A program made the translations under genes and the position numbers. DNA of 64,000 nucleotides from Chondrosia reniformis (taxonomy: Eukaryota > Porifera > Demospongiae > Chondrillida > Chondrillidae), in the NCBI GenBank assembly GCA_947172415.1, contig OX359198.1:4433401-4497400 (forward strand). The letters are read 5' to 3'. The notes below the pieces were generated by a model, which worked only from the letters and a program-made list of their open reading frames with translations, did no database searches and had not been told where the DNA came from. Below are positions 13,801-25,109 of this stretch, piece after piece (positions within the stretch are counted from its first letter, which is position 1; each line of letters begins with the position of its first letter).

Positions 13801-14736
13801 CTACACTCACATTGAACAATATTTGTAGAAAAAGGACAAACTCTCTTGTAACAAGGGTTGCTTGAGTAGAATTGGATGTACATGAATTTTTGCATTATTG
13901 GACAATTCAGTTTTTGGGGCTTAAAATAGCAAAAAATCTCTGCTGGATCACCTATATGTATAGGGTTAAGAGAATTTAAATTATATAATAACTATTATGT
14001 TGTACAAGTGGGTAGTACATATATATTTATAGGTCAAGAGTGTGAAATATAATTAGCCTTATCCCACAACCTTAAGCCTTAACAACAAATTTCTATAACA
14101 TGTACGTATATACGTACACCTTAATTTGCAATTAATAATAGTTTTAATGTTAATATATAAATTTCATGACAAACACATCATTCTCATAGAAATACATTGC
14201 TAAAATAATGAAATTGTTAACCTTAAATTGGTAATTGCAGTTTATTTTGCTTAAACAACAGAAGTTGGAAACATGATTTTACTGTATATAACACAGAAAT
14301 GTACGTATATAAATGCAATACTTATAGAGTATATAAGTATATAGATCTGATAACCATATGCATTAATTATACATACGTATAAGCTATCTATAGGACTTAC
14401 AAATTTGGGTGTCAACCAGTTGCAAGGCAGATGCATCATTGATATGTGATAATTTCATGTTGACACTTCTACATTTGGGCTGTTCAGTCCAAACAAGTCC
14501 AATCTTCCACAGTTTGATGTCAACATCAAAAATTCCAAAGCCAATCTGATCAGGTAAGGGATTACAAGCACCTCTTGCTTGAGGAAGGCTTATTAACACA
14601 ATTGCTATATTCATTTGAGAAAAAATTACAATAAGATACATATATATATATATGCATCGATATTAAAAAGTACAGCTATATAGATGCAACATATGTGCAT
14701 ACCTGCCTGAAGAAGAAACTGCAACTTCAGATGCAT
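10854..14736 (-). CDS. Secreted protein with nine tandem six-cysteine (TIL/EGF-like) repeats
   Basis: Seven minus-strand exons: 14736-14703, 14604-14401, 13557-12082, 11987-11883, 11760-11632, 11217-11077 and 10969-10854. All have GT/AG borders and every intron is phase 1, giving 734 residues. Residues 1 to about 24 form a signal peptide beginning MHLKLQFLLQA. Exon 2 is a short non-repeat domain. Exon 3 (residues 80-571) holds nine repeats of about 50 residues with the pattern Cys, YKPCGG, Cys, GCFCKSG, Cys; this resembles trypsin-inhibitor-like or EGF-type domains with six cysteines per unit. Exons 4-7 encode about 160 residues that look beta-rich, possibly Ig-like folds. It is likely extracellular (matrix, inhibitor or adhesion), but the exact role is unknown. 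A TATA box lies about 80 bp upstream of the ATG. Confidence 0.88.
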
Positions 14737-14815
14737 CGTTTATACCACTTTCTTGTATTTTTCAAGTTCTTAAGTTTGCTTAAAATTTCACTCTCTTAAC
14801 AGCAAGCAGAAAGCC

Positions 14816-14823
14816 CTTTTATA
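14816..14823 (-). promoter_or_regulatory. TATA box of the secreted repeat-protein gene
   Basis: TATAAAAG on the minus strand, inside CTATAAAAGGGC, 80 bp before the start codon at 14736. This spacing suits a short 5' UTR and a start site near 14790. It is the clearest core promoter in the window. Confidence 0.6.
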
Positions 14824-17800
14824 GCAGTTGCAAGGACTGGGATTGACAAAGGAAACTGTAGCTGATGATTATTAACTATACATTTCCTGATGATGTAATC
14901 AATTTAAAATTATGTCAACTCATTTTCTTGTGTTGTCTAATTTTATCACTCAAGTTTCTTTTTCATAACAGGACTTCAAAACTATATTCAAGTGCACCAT
15001 GCTGCATGGTGGCACCAGGACTCAATATACGGTCCAATGTAGCACTACACACAGCAAAAAATTGATGAGTATACTAGAATGTCTGGGCAGTATGATGACC
15101 AAGATTATATAGTAGTAACATAACAGAATGACTGTAAATGGAGGAAGGTGAGATGATGACAATAATTCCTATAGCTATATATCTTGCCCAAATGAGCATG
15201 CCACATGCATTGAGATAATAAAATGTTGTAGTTCCTGCGGGATAGTAAGTGAGCTGTGCCCTCTTCATCTTCTGTGTGGGACAGTATGGCCCATATTAAA
15301 TATGTATATGTCAGAGTCACTATATCACCACACAAATTCTATAAAGCACTATATACCATTAGGGGTTCTCAGGTAAATAACTTAGAGAAACTTAGCTTCC
15401 CCAGACTTGGAAATAGTCAATTACATGATTTAGCTATTTATTTCCTATTGCCACTAGTCAGTAGTTAGCTTAAAAGTGACTTGTTCTCACTTCCTCAATA
15501 ATCTAAAGACTTAACTTTGACCTAATATCATGATAAGTAATAATATTATGTTTGTATAATGTTTTATATGGAACATGGCAGAGTATATAGCTAGCATATA
15601 TGACTTTGATATGTTAACTGATTGAGAGTGAAAGCATGAAGTATATGTATATATGCCAGGTAAATAAAAACATATATCTCTCATTAGTGGATTCTGGAAT
15701 TACCCCAGCCACTCATGTCTCCTGAGGCCTGGAGCTCGATGAGCTAATGTGGCTATGTCGATGGCTCTGCCATCTTTTTGAGTGGGAGACTCTGGTTGTC
15801 ATTAAGTGACATGAGACATGAGTGGGTGGGGTAAATCCAGAGTCCACTGAGGAGACATCTGAGCTTAAGATCACCTTTTGATTTTAAAGTCCCCTATTTG
15901 TTTCGATATCGTTAGAAGTGGGGATAACAGTGGCTGCATAAGTGATACAAAATTAAGTCACACAAGACAGTCACATGGTAAGACTACAACCATGATTATG
16001 GTCACTGTATTGTTTTGTAACGTCTCTAGATGTGCCAGTCAGTGTCACTGTGCGGACACTGCATTCCCTACTTCTATATTCATTATCCTTCATTATGCAT
16101 TCATATCTACGGTAGTCTATTCCCTATATATGAATGACCATATGCATGCATGCACTAGCTCATTAGAATGCAAAAGAAAAAAGAATTTTAGACTATAATG
16201 GACCCTATTTCTGTTAAGCATTGAAACATATGTTAGACATTTAGAAAAGTATGCAAAATGACTGAAATATTCAAATGTAACAGAAAATCAAATCATTAAT
16301 TTCTGATTTTATATATAATTGATAACATATATTATATATAATACAGTGCAAGTTAAAATATATCATAGTAATCTAATAGAATTAATGTATGAGCAATGGA
16401 AGGTTCTATGTACAAAGTACACATATTCAGGAAGTGTGTTCCTGTATAATTCTGCTATTTAATTAGCCTATACAGCAGTTTACTGTAAATTATATTATAC
16501 CTGAACATGATATTCTGTTTACCTAGTCTGTTGTTATAGGAAACCCCATGTAGCTGAGGTTAGGCAAATATCATATTGGCACTCTGTCCTTTCCTATAAG
16601 ACTAGTGGAGACTGCTGACTGGAGTCCCTGTTGGTACAAGCTCACATCATTTCCTAGACTCATTACAAAAAGTGGAAAACCTCAAGTCTATATATTATGT
16701 TGTACAGCCTGCATGCTCATAATGCTTTACACATGCATACAACAGTATACATGGAAGGTTCTATGTGCTAGTTAAATTTCTTCAGATAAATATTAGGTTA
16801 AAAAGTGATTTTCATTTAAGTACTTATAGGAGCTTTGTGAATAAAACAGATTTTGCGTAACTATACCACTACATTATACTCAGTCTATCACCATTGCCTC
16901 TCTATATACACTTAGCTCCCTATGGATGTTAGCCTATGGGTGCATGTTGTATATAGGATGGGGAAGAGATGAGAATGCAGACTGCAGAAATAAAAAGTTT
17001 TGAAAAGAGTGTTAGGTGTAGCCAGATCAGATTGCATAATACATGAGACATGTATAGAGAAATTAAAACAGGAAGCTGTGGTATATAGCAGGTGAACAGG
17101 AAAGAGGCTTGGGGATAGGTGATGTGTTAGCTTATAAGTAAGCAATCCTGGCTCATAGTGCATCATTCCTTCCTTTTTGGGCCTCTCTCCGGGTCTCTAA
17201 TTATTCATTAGTTTGTACTGCTTCATTCTCACAATCATTCTTTGCAATATATATGTATAATAATTGTAACGGTTATTTAGATGACCTATCCTATGTAGCA
17301 TGCAATTAAGAATAATCCCCATGTTTGGGACATGTTCATTGAATGATTAATAATTAATTATAGATCCACCCCTCACTAACTTTGGTGACTAATTAATAAG
17401 CCAATTTGGCTGGTCAGTTTACTGATTGTCACACTAAATTACAATAGATTATAGTGATGTAATAATTATACTAGAAATATTAAAACAGTTGATAGATATT
17501 ACCTTGTAACTTACATGAAATTGAGCAAAGAACAACAACAAATATATATTAAGAGAACAATAAAAATTTTCTACAAAATAGTAGGGATGGCACAAAAACA
17601 CAGAAACAAGCAAGGGATGTTACATAGTGAAGCATTAGCTGTGCATGAATCATATAACACCCTTGCTTGCCAAAATAGGGCATAGATTGAGAACATTCTT
17701 TTAGGGCTGTACTCCTGTTCAGGGTATTAAAGTATTAGTAGCATCAACTAAGAGGGCCACCTCTGTATATTGTTATCCTTAAAACACTGCCACACTGCAT

Positions 17801-17868
17801 TATATTCTGCTTCACAGCCTGCTTTCAACCCTACACATAATTATCGAACCCCTACTACATTCACTATG
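14824..17868. other. Gene-poor region with several repeats
   Basis: No coding gene is convincing. It contains the family C hairpin (15690-15860), a family A hairpin fragment (about 15930-16090), a family B terminus (about 16336-16400) and repeat D (about 16551-16640), whose words TACCATATTGGCACTCT-like and GACTGCTGACTGGAGTCC recur at about 24380-24470. Confidence 0.6.
15690..15860. repeat. Family C foldback repeat, full hairpin copy
   Basis: The left arm GTGGATTCTGGAATTACC and the right arm GGTAAATCCAGAGTCCAC are inverted, and pairing continues through CCACTCATGTCTC and GAGACATGAGTGG. Partial copies lie at about 28740-29000, 57350-57560 and 62200-62510. Confidence 0.75.
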
Positions 17869-18916
17869 TCATTTCTTGAGATTGTGCAGGTTAGATATGA
17901 GACACCTGAGGACTTCCCCAACTCCTATCGGTTGTAAGCCTGGAGATTTGTCCAATGTTACTAAACCGCAGGCCACAAGTGCTGAGATTCCCTCTGTGTT
18001 GACATAAGTTGAACAGAGTTTCTTTGTAACTTTCGCTATGGAGTTGGCTAGCTCATCTGAGGCCACATGGAAACTACAACATAACCTCCTACAGGCCCTT
18101 GCATCCAATCCGGAGGGGCCAGCCGAGCCTGACATATAGTGCATGGTGGATCTAATAAGTGCTCCATCTATCTCCTCATAAACCACTAGGTGCACAGGGC
18201 TTTTAGGGCGATGGTGCTTCCATATAGCCTCTGGTGATGGTTGCACGCCCGGAGGGTGTTTATCCAGGAGATGTTCCTTGGCAGTAAGTCCGTCTGGCAT
18301 CAGTTGATTCAAAGGAATAGGACCATTATTCTTCTGGTCAGTTATTATAATTGCTGCATGAACATTTCCCACTGATATCAATTTTTCAAAGGACTTAGAT
18401 AAGCTAGCATCATCATGTCTACGTGGAAGGTACTGTAGCCTTTCCTGCATGGTACGACACTCACACAGGAGGGACTGTATATCCCCCTATAACCCATTTA
18501 TCTAACCTATGCATTTCGACTTTGGTTATGCATATACTTATGGTTTCTGCAGACAGAGGCTAGGTATGACCATAGCAGCCTTCATAGCAACTCCTTCTAA
18601 GGCACTTCCATCCGCGTATACATTTAAGAGGTTAGTTAACTCACTCACAAATTGAGATCCCATCTTTCTGCTAGGCAGATAAATAGGTTTCTCCTCCAGC
18701 CAATAATTTCATCATATTTATCATTTATGATTTTTGTAAAGGTAACTCCATCCAGGTCCCCCCACATAAAGATTGGTTCCATCAGGTTAGGGAAGGAAGG
18801 AAGGCTCTCTAGTGGCGCTTGGATATAAGTTTCAATGTTCTGGGACTCCTGGGAGTAGTGGCTGCTCGATTCTGTTGGATTCAAAAAAAGAATTATTAGC
18901 AGAGGAGGGGTTTTGC

Positions 18917-19575
18917 TAGTCTCGCGTAGCCCAGACCGCTATCTCGCCTCCATATTTATATTATGACGTCACACGGTCGGCGAGATAGGGTCTGGTCAAT
19001 GGCCTATACCATTTTTGTTCTGGCCCCCGGAAGTTGAGGGCTCATTAAATATGCAGTTACCATGGAAATAATTATATTCATACGAGATACGCGTATGTAA
19101 CGTGAACTCCGCAAATCGTCCTATACGATCTACGTACGAGATGAGTACTTCTAAATCTAGTGATCTTACGGGAATTCTTGTGGACGTTGCTAAATTGTTT
19201 GGTGTTGGGAGCTTTAAGGACAAGCAAATCGAAGCCTTTAAGGCCTTTGTAAGCGGGAAGGATACCTTTGTTTCTCTGCCGACGGGTTATGGCAAATCCG
19301 TCATCTACGCAGCACTACCGATTATTTTTGATCGTTTATTAACCCGAAAAGGGAGCATTACAGTTTGCATTAGCCCTCTGACATCGCTCGAGGTGAGATT
19401 CACACGTCTAAATGCGTATGCGTTAGAAGTGCGTTTATCATCGCCTACCACTTCCGGAACACTTCGGGCCAGAACAAAAATGGTATAGGCCATTGACCAG
19501 ACCCTATCTCGCCGACCGTGTGACGTCATAATATAAATATGGAGGCGAGATAGCGGTCTGGGCTATGCGAGACTA
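18917..19575. mobile_element. 659-bp DNA transposon with 110-bp TIRs and a RecQ exon
   Basis: The termini TAGTCTCGCG and its near complement GCGAGACTA begin near-perfect inverted repeats, 18917-19026 and 19466-19575. A 9-bp target duplication GGGTTTTGC flanks it (18908-18916 and 19576-19584). Long TIRs with a 9-bp duplication are typical of Mutator-like elements, though no transposase is present. The core carries a RecQ helicase exon on the plus strand. It is nested in a retroelement. A decayed single terminus of the same family lies at 21358-21410. Confidence 0.85.
19141..19392 (+). pseudogene. RecQ helicase N-terminal exon inside the transposon
   Basis: This is an open stretch of 84 codons from ATG to a GTGAGA donor. 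Visible RecQ/superfamily-2 motifs are motif 0 (FKDKQIEAFKAF), the Walker A motif (SLPTGYGKS) and motif Ia (ISPLTSL). It stops at what looks like an exon end, with about 70 bp of intron-like sequence before the right TIR. The rest of the helicase is absent, so it is a captured or left-over fragment rather than a working enzyme. Confidence 0.85.
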
Positions 19576-19983
19576 GGGTTTTGCTCGGACGCGATGGGAT
19601 TTCATCTATTACGATGTTTGACGTTAAAAGATTTTCACAGTTTCCTAGGCGGGCTGGAATACAATCAAGGCACGCTTTCTTCCCTCTTGCGCACTGACAA
19701 TTTTTAGAACGACCCCTGACATTACATCGGCAGCAAATCATCATTGTAAATGTCTTGGTAGATTGCGTCTGAAATCTTTCAGTCTGGCTCTTTCTTTCTT
19801 TCTTTGAATAACAATATATCTATATCTCTGCCGTCATTTTTCCCATTACAATCACATGGACAAATTAATCACATGGATTAAACATGGATAAGTAGCTAAA
19901 CATATAACAGAAAACATAAGAAGGGAAGACGGAGCTTAAATTGGCAAAGTTTTAATACGGTTGCCTAAACGAATTTCAAATAC

Positions 19984-20640
19984 GCTTTATCTAACCTTCA
20001 CTACAATTAACTTGCTTATTCGGTAGCTCTTTTTCGTAGGAGAACGTCGACTTGTCATAGCCGTTCTCGAATGCGAGGGATCAAGCAAGTTTGCCTCTAC
20101 CGAATGAGCCGAAGCACTCCAGCAAGAAGCCCCCGCCCCCTCGATCTTCTTTTTCAATGAGGCGGTGCCGTTTTGCAACATCAAATGATTCCCAAAATGT
20201 GTACGTAGCGACATACACAGTTATTGGAGACGCAATACACCAGATTGCACAATCATAGCCTTGAATTCTTCATTATATCTCGATTATTTTGCAATTTTAA
20301 TTAAGTAAAACTTCGCTAAATGTTTGTCATACACATGTACCATGATAAATGTTGATTTCACAGTTATCTGACCAATTGAAATTTTTTATCAATATAACAC
20401 ATGGTTTCAATATAAATTTCCTATAGGTTTTCTATAGTATATGGTCTTTTATATGCAGATTTTGTCCTCCGTTTTCTAACAAGTGGAGCCTGAATAAAAA
20501 TCCCTTAATTTAAAATGAGATTTATATCCTAAACTTTGATAATATGCCCATTCTGTTTGTAAGTCCTTTCTTGTAGCCATATGAATAAATTAGATTAGAT
20601 TACCTTAGTATATATTGTAACTTGCACGAACAGGAAGCCA
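19984..20640 (-). repeat. Family B repeat, near full-length, minus orientation
   Basis: Shares its course with 25110-25712 in opposite orientation. The outer end has GCTTATTCGGTAGCTC, the middle has TACACATGTACCATGAT, and the terminus has GATTACCTTAGTATATATTG followed by TAACTTGCAC. Short pieces of the terminus recur at 1.0, 16.3, 48.5, 54.9, 56.5 and 57.6 kb. Confidence 0.75.
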
Positions 20641-20730
20641 TATACGTTAATTTACGTATAATTTCTGAAACAATATTGGGGCGCCATGCGCCCCAAAAAG
20701 GGTCCAACACATGTCAGAAGCATAAAGTAA

Positions 20731-21265
20731 ACTAGGCGTGAACGCAGTTCAGACCTTCGCTGCCATCCATTTTGAAATGTAACATGATATATCGTTAAAT
20801 TAAATATATGGAAGTCAATATGGCTGCTCGTTTTGAGTGTCCCGTAGAGAAATTACTAGTCCCCGCTATTCCTGTAAGTGAAGCGAAAAATGTTTTCCGC
20901 AGGAAAGTTTAAAGTCGTTCTTGTTGTAATTTTGAGACGATGGACGTTATCCTAAGGCCCAACCTCGATCTCGGGGCGCTTGACCAAGGAAAATATTAAA
21001 GCCACTTTTACGCATCGAGTGAGTTGTCTACATTGAAATGTCAACCGTCGTTCGATGCCTCACTGTTGGCCCTTTAGGCTGTAGGGTAAGATGGTCTTCT
21101 AGCCCGTTTGTAACTTTAGCTACACTTGACACAAAATTTAGATATGGGCCTAAATAAACGGGAAAAATTTCTTTGCCACACCTTTTAGCAATTATGTGCG
21201 TGGGCAACCTCAATCCGACTCCCCTAAGCGACGGAAACAATTAACCTCGCTATACCGCTCGGTAA
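20731..21265. repeat. Duplicated 0.5-kb block, copy 1
   Basis: Nearly the same sequence as 26239-26753 in direct orientation, from GGCGTGAACGCAGTTCAGAC to the word ACAATTAACCTCG. It carries two short ATG-led open stretches, one of which ends in a GTAAGT donor-like site (ATG at about 20810). It could be a multicopy element or the duplicated 5' part of a gene. Confidence 0.75.
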
Positions 21266-21357
21266 TAATAAAGAAACACTTAAACATAATACATAAGTTT
21301 AAAAAGTAGCAGGACAAATCAAACACTAAATTTGGCACACCGCATTCTATATATCTC

Positions 21358-21410
21358 AATAAAATGGCGGATATATGGAGGCGAAATAGCGGTCTGGACT
21401 CCGCGAGCTA
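21358..21410. repeat. Solo terminus of the RecQ-type transposon family
   Basis: ATGGAGGCGAAATAGCGGTC and the following CTGGACTCCGCGAGCTA correspond to the right TIR of the element at 18917-19575 with several substitutions. No partner TIR was found nearby. Confidence 0.6.
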
Positions 21411-21713
21411 AAAAAGCTATTGCTTTAGTTGCGACAACGGTAGAACCATTGAGGAGTCTTTCAAAACCAGCATTCACAATACTAAACCAACGTAAAGCCT
21501 TCGCAAAAAATGGGGAACTGCACGTGATTAAATGATTAAATACTGACAGGCTAGGCACATTCTTGAGTTTATCTACGGCGTGTAATCATAAAACACTATC
21601 AACCGAAGGCCGCCTTTTCAAGGCTACGCTACTTCTTCTAACCCTTTAAAGTATTACTTTCAACTTTAGTGGTTCGAGGAAACTTCACTGAAGTTTACAA
21701 GAGAAAGGTCGTA

Positions 21714-23033
21714 ATGGTTTTGAACACAGTAAGATATTGTTTTTTTCTCATAGCGCTGCTCGTCTTAAGCTCTGTTGTTGCTTTTTGGATATATCCGCAT
21801 TATACCAATTTCAAGCCATTAATTTCAGTCCGTTACGTTACCAATGAAGGTTCTTATATGGGATTGTTAATGACTACAACAGAATCTGTTGGGAGAAACG
21901 TACCGACTGCAACCGAGTCTTTTGTGAGAGAAACACAGAAGGTAATTGGGAGAAATGCATCTATTCATATTCGAATTCACAAGGAATGTCATGCCACAGG
22001 TGATGATGCGTTGCCTCGTTGTCCATTTTGTGTACAAAAGAGTGAAGTTGATAATTCAAGCGTAAGGGTCTTCATTGAAAACTATGACGCCTTGGCCAAC
22101 CCAGGTATGTATGGAATTAGCTTCTCAAATGCTGTGAATAATGCATCTGAAACATGTCGCACTTCTTTTGGAGGTAGTTGTGTAATGTTAACTGACATTT
22201 CAGATGCTTCTAGTGCGGATGTAGTTTTTAGAATGCAGTGGTTTCATAATCCAACTAAACACAAGGTTAGATATTGCTATCCTCAGATCATGTCCTTCTT
22301 AAACACTGAAAAGGAAGGTGCACTGTTTTGGACTAGGCCAATTACTAAACATGCTGAAATTTCCATCAATTCCCATTTGTCTGCTGATATCATATTTCAT
22401 GAAGGCTGTCAGAAACAATACACTAGCTATATAAATAGTTATAAACCAGTTCAACCTGACAGCAGGCAGGGAGCAATTGTAATGTTGAGTGATTGTCATG
22501 CGGCTGATAGGCAATGGAGAACAGATTATATTAAAAAGTTAATGACATTTGTTCACATTGACAGTCATGGACAGTGCTTCCACAATGTCCAAGATAAAGA
22601 AGATCGTTTTGCACACAACTGGAAGGAAACAGCAGTTGTAAAATTGAGCAAGTATAGAGTAGCTGTTATGTTTGAAAATGCAGTAGAAGAAGGCTACATC
22701 AGTGAAAAGATTTTCCTAGCTTATGCTGCTGGATGTGTTCCAGTTTACATGGGAGCACCTGACATACACTATTGGGTACCAGGCAATCACAGCTATGTGG
22801 ATGCATCACAGTTTGAAGGTCCAGAGAAATTGGCGGAACATATCAAGAAAATCCTCACTGACGACAAAGTATATAAAACCTATATTTCAAACCTAGAGAT
22901 AGACAGATTGAAAGAGTTTCAGAGAAAACATTGTACCAAGTCTCAATATCTGTGTGAACTCTGTAGAAAGGCATATTGGTTAAAGAAGGAATCCTTTGAG
23001 AAAGGAAGCAGACCATGTCATTGTAATACATGA
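21714..23033 (+). CDS. Alpha-1,3-fucosyltransferase (GT10 family), type II membrane enzyme
   Basis: An uninterrupted 439-residue frame from the ATG at 21714. The frame extends 45 bases further 5', but without an ATG. Residues 8-28 form a signal anchor, as in Golgi glycosyltransferases. The GT10 donor-site region is clear near residues 318-350: AVMFENAVEEGYISEKIF, then AAGCVPVYMGAP. This matches the conserved FENS..DY.TEK..NA..AG.VPV..G pattern. Cys-rich segments before the TGA at 23031 fit the disulfide-bonded C-terminus. It should transfer fucose from GDP-fucose to N-acetylglucosamine or related acceptors in the Golgi lumen. The lack of introns suggests a retrocopy or a family that is intronless in this lineage. 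The acceptor cannot be read from sequence. Confidence 0.92.
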   Translation: MVLNTVRYCFFLIALLVLSSVVAFWIYPHYTNFKPLISVRYVTNEGSYMGLLMTTTESVGRNVPTATESFVRETQKVIGRNASIHIRIHKECHATGDDALPRCPFCVQKSEVDNSSVRVFIENYDALANPGMYGISFSNAVNNASETCRTSFGGSCVMLTDISDASSADVVFRMQWFHNPTKHKVRYCYPQIMSFLNTEKEGALFWTRPITKHAEISINSHLSADIIFHEGCQKQYTSYINSYKPVQPDSRQGAIVMLSDCHAADRQWRTDYIKKLMTFVHIDSHGQCFHNVQDKEDRFAHNWKETAVVKLSKYRVAVMFENAVEEGYISEKIFLAYAAGCVPVYMGAPDIHYWVPGNHSYVDASQFEGPEKLAEHIKKILTDDKVYKTYISNLEIDRLKEFQRKHCTKSQYLCELCRKAYWLKKESFEKGSRPCHCNT

Positions 23034-25109
23034 ATTTGTCTTTTTATTTATTAATTTTTCAGCAATGCACTGTAATAATTTGTGCACACATGCAACAAGT
23101 ATATAAACTGTCTCAATCATCAGTCATGAACTAACTTATATATATCATGGTAATACAAATTTAACAAACTGGTAATTGTAGAGAAAAGCTATATAGGATT
23201 ACTGACTGAGAGATCTAGGAGGGTAAAAGAAACCATAACGGGGCTCAGGAATTCTATTATAAGAATGAATCTTGCTCAGGACTTCAATTTTTATTACAAG
23301 AAATTAAGTGTCAGTAACTGCAAAAGCGATTAGTAAATCTGGGATAAGTAGCAAAAGGAAAATGATCATGTGATGATATACTTCTGACTTTATCCTATAG
23401 CTACACAATATAGCTGTATCGGCTATTTCTGTTCCCTATCATGTGACAATCAGCAGGAGATTGAATTTTTCAGGCCTTAAATTGTGTAATAGGCAGGATA
23501 CCCAGAGCAAGATACATTCTTATAATAGCATTTCTAGTCTCTTATGGTTTCTTTGACCCTCCTACTTTGCCACTTGATCGAACTCTCAATCAGTAATTCT
23601 AGCTTTACTAACCTCATAAATTAATCAACAACGATAGGTTGTAGAGCATCGAAAGATGTTTTGGCATTTAGAAAAACACGCAAAAACGACTGCAAATACT
23701 CGAATGCAACCGAAAATTCTTCGCAAAGTGGTTAAACCGAAATAGGCCAAATTCTGAAATTCCTCATTTTTTCTTTTTTCAAACGATCTAGCGCTAACAT
23801 GCGAATTTACGAAAGTACGTACAAGTACTAAATCGTCATTAATGTTTTCGAACTAGGGAACACGCTCTATCCGAAGCCTAAAGATGCCAATACAGGGACG
23901 CCATTTTTTAATTAAGTTTCAAATTCTCTGTGTATGAATATGTAACTCGAGTTAGAAAAATAGGTGGAATAGCCGCTCCCCGCTATCGAATTACTTAGTC
24001 GCTTTGCAGGGCCTATATACAGTTGTAATCTTAACGATTATGGACCCTTTAATATCCTAAACTGAATGTTAAAGAACGGTAGAAAAATTACTGGGATCTT
24101 TTCGGACGCCAATTTTTAATTGATGTGTATAGTTAAGTTTCAGTATGCCACTTCTGCAATGTTAGCCTACCATATGATCACTGTTGTGTTTTGTTACTTT
24201 TTCTAGATGTGCCAATCACTGTTATAGTGCCATCCCTACAAATGTTTTTATTCTATTACATAGGATATGTACAATTAATGTATATACATGCATTCACTAT
24301 ATTCTCCTAAGTGGGATTATATGTACAGACTTGAGGTTTTCTGCTTCTGTAATGAGTCTAGTATTGTAGGATGTGTGCTTGAGGTTATAGGTAAATACCA
24401 TATTGGCACTCTCTCCTTTCCTATAAGACTGTACAGTGCAGACTGCTGACTGGAGTCCCTGTTGGTACTATGAATACATAGGAATTACTAGTAGACTAGG
24501 TAAACAGTTTATCATGTTCTAATATAAATTGTTGGCAAGCCATATACGTTACACTGACTTAAAGAAACACCAAGTTTTGCTAGGCCTGCAACCATAGTCA
24601 ATTGCATTAATTTGTTTCGTATTGCCACTATATAGTTAGTAGACACGACCTGTTCCGGATGATACCCTCAACACTCTGATATGCTAACTTTGCATGACTG
24701 CATGAATGGGTGTTAATGTAACTACTTTGAAAGAACCATACTGATAGCATATATATTCAGGAGCTTAATTGTAAAAATTTGAAGCTATACTTAATATTGC
24801 AGAGTACAAATATTACATGAATGCATAAGCACATTAAATATATAAAGCAAGGTCAAAGACAACTTGCAGATCTAGCTAGAGTTATTTGGCATTGAAAAGA
24901 CACAATTGAAGTTGATACTGAAATGGAAGGTGGAATTATTAGAAGCCTACGATGAAAACAAACATATAGACAGAAAGCATGTTTGCTACCGCAGCAATCA
25001 CAAGGATATACATGGTGATGGTTTGATTCCTTAATGCTCAGTCTCTTATATTTATATTGGATTTAATATATTAATGTATATACTTGCTGTCAAATATGTG
25101 TGCATGTAT
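23034..25109. repeat. Intergenic repeats downstream of the fucosyltransferase
   Basis: About 23220-23600 is an imperfect palindrome (GGAGGGTAAAAGAAACCATA against TATGGTTTCTTTGACCCTCC). About 23640-24260 is a family A copy, including GAACTAGGGAACACGC and ACGCCATTTTTTAATTAAG. Repeat D is at about 24380-24470. No gene is seen. Confidence 0.65.

Larger units (their letters stand above)
17869..19744 (-). pseudogene. Reverse-transcriptase retroelement relic, interrupted by a DNA transposon
   Basis: On the minus strand, the N-terminus (19744-19585) has a Cys-rich zinc-knuckle-like pattern (CRC, CQC, CLDC, GNC). The next part (18907-18645) contains FMWGDLDG and YDEIIGWRRNLF. After a frame break, 18450-17869 has GSAGPSGLDARACRRL and LDKSPGLQPIGVGEVLR, which resemble segments seen before the polymerase core in metazoan retroelements of uncertain class (DIRS-like or LINE-like). 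The catalytic palm is missing. The element at 18917-19575 splits it. Dropping that insert and one target duplicate leaves the reading frame open across the junction. Other fragments of the same family lie at 37581-38035 and about 60471-60575. Confidence 0.7.
19745..21713. other. Gene-free stretch before the fucosyltransferase, filled with repeats
   Basis: It holds an inverted family B copy (19984-20640), a 530-bp duplicated block (20731-21265) and a transposon end relic (21358-21410). No independent gene is seen. Confidence 0.6.

Noticed and set aside
16912-17166. 84-residue minus-strand open frame
   Set aside because: No motif, no splice support and low-complexity flanks. Likely chance.
21669-21713. 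Earlier, GTG-led start for the fucosyltransferase
   Set aside because: The 5' extension has no ATG, and the ATG at 21714 places the signal anchor where type II enzymes have it.
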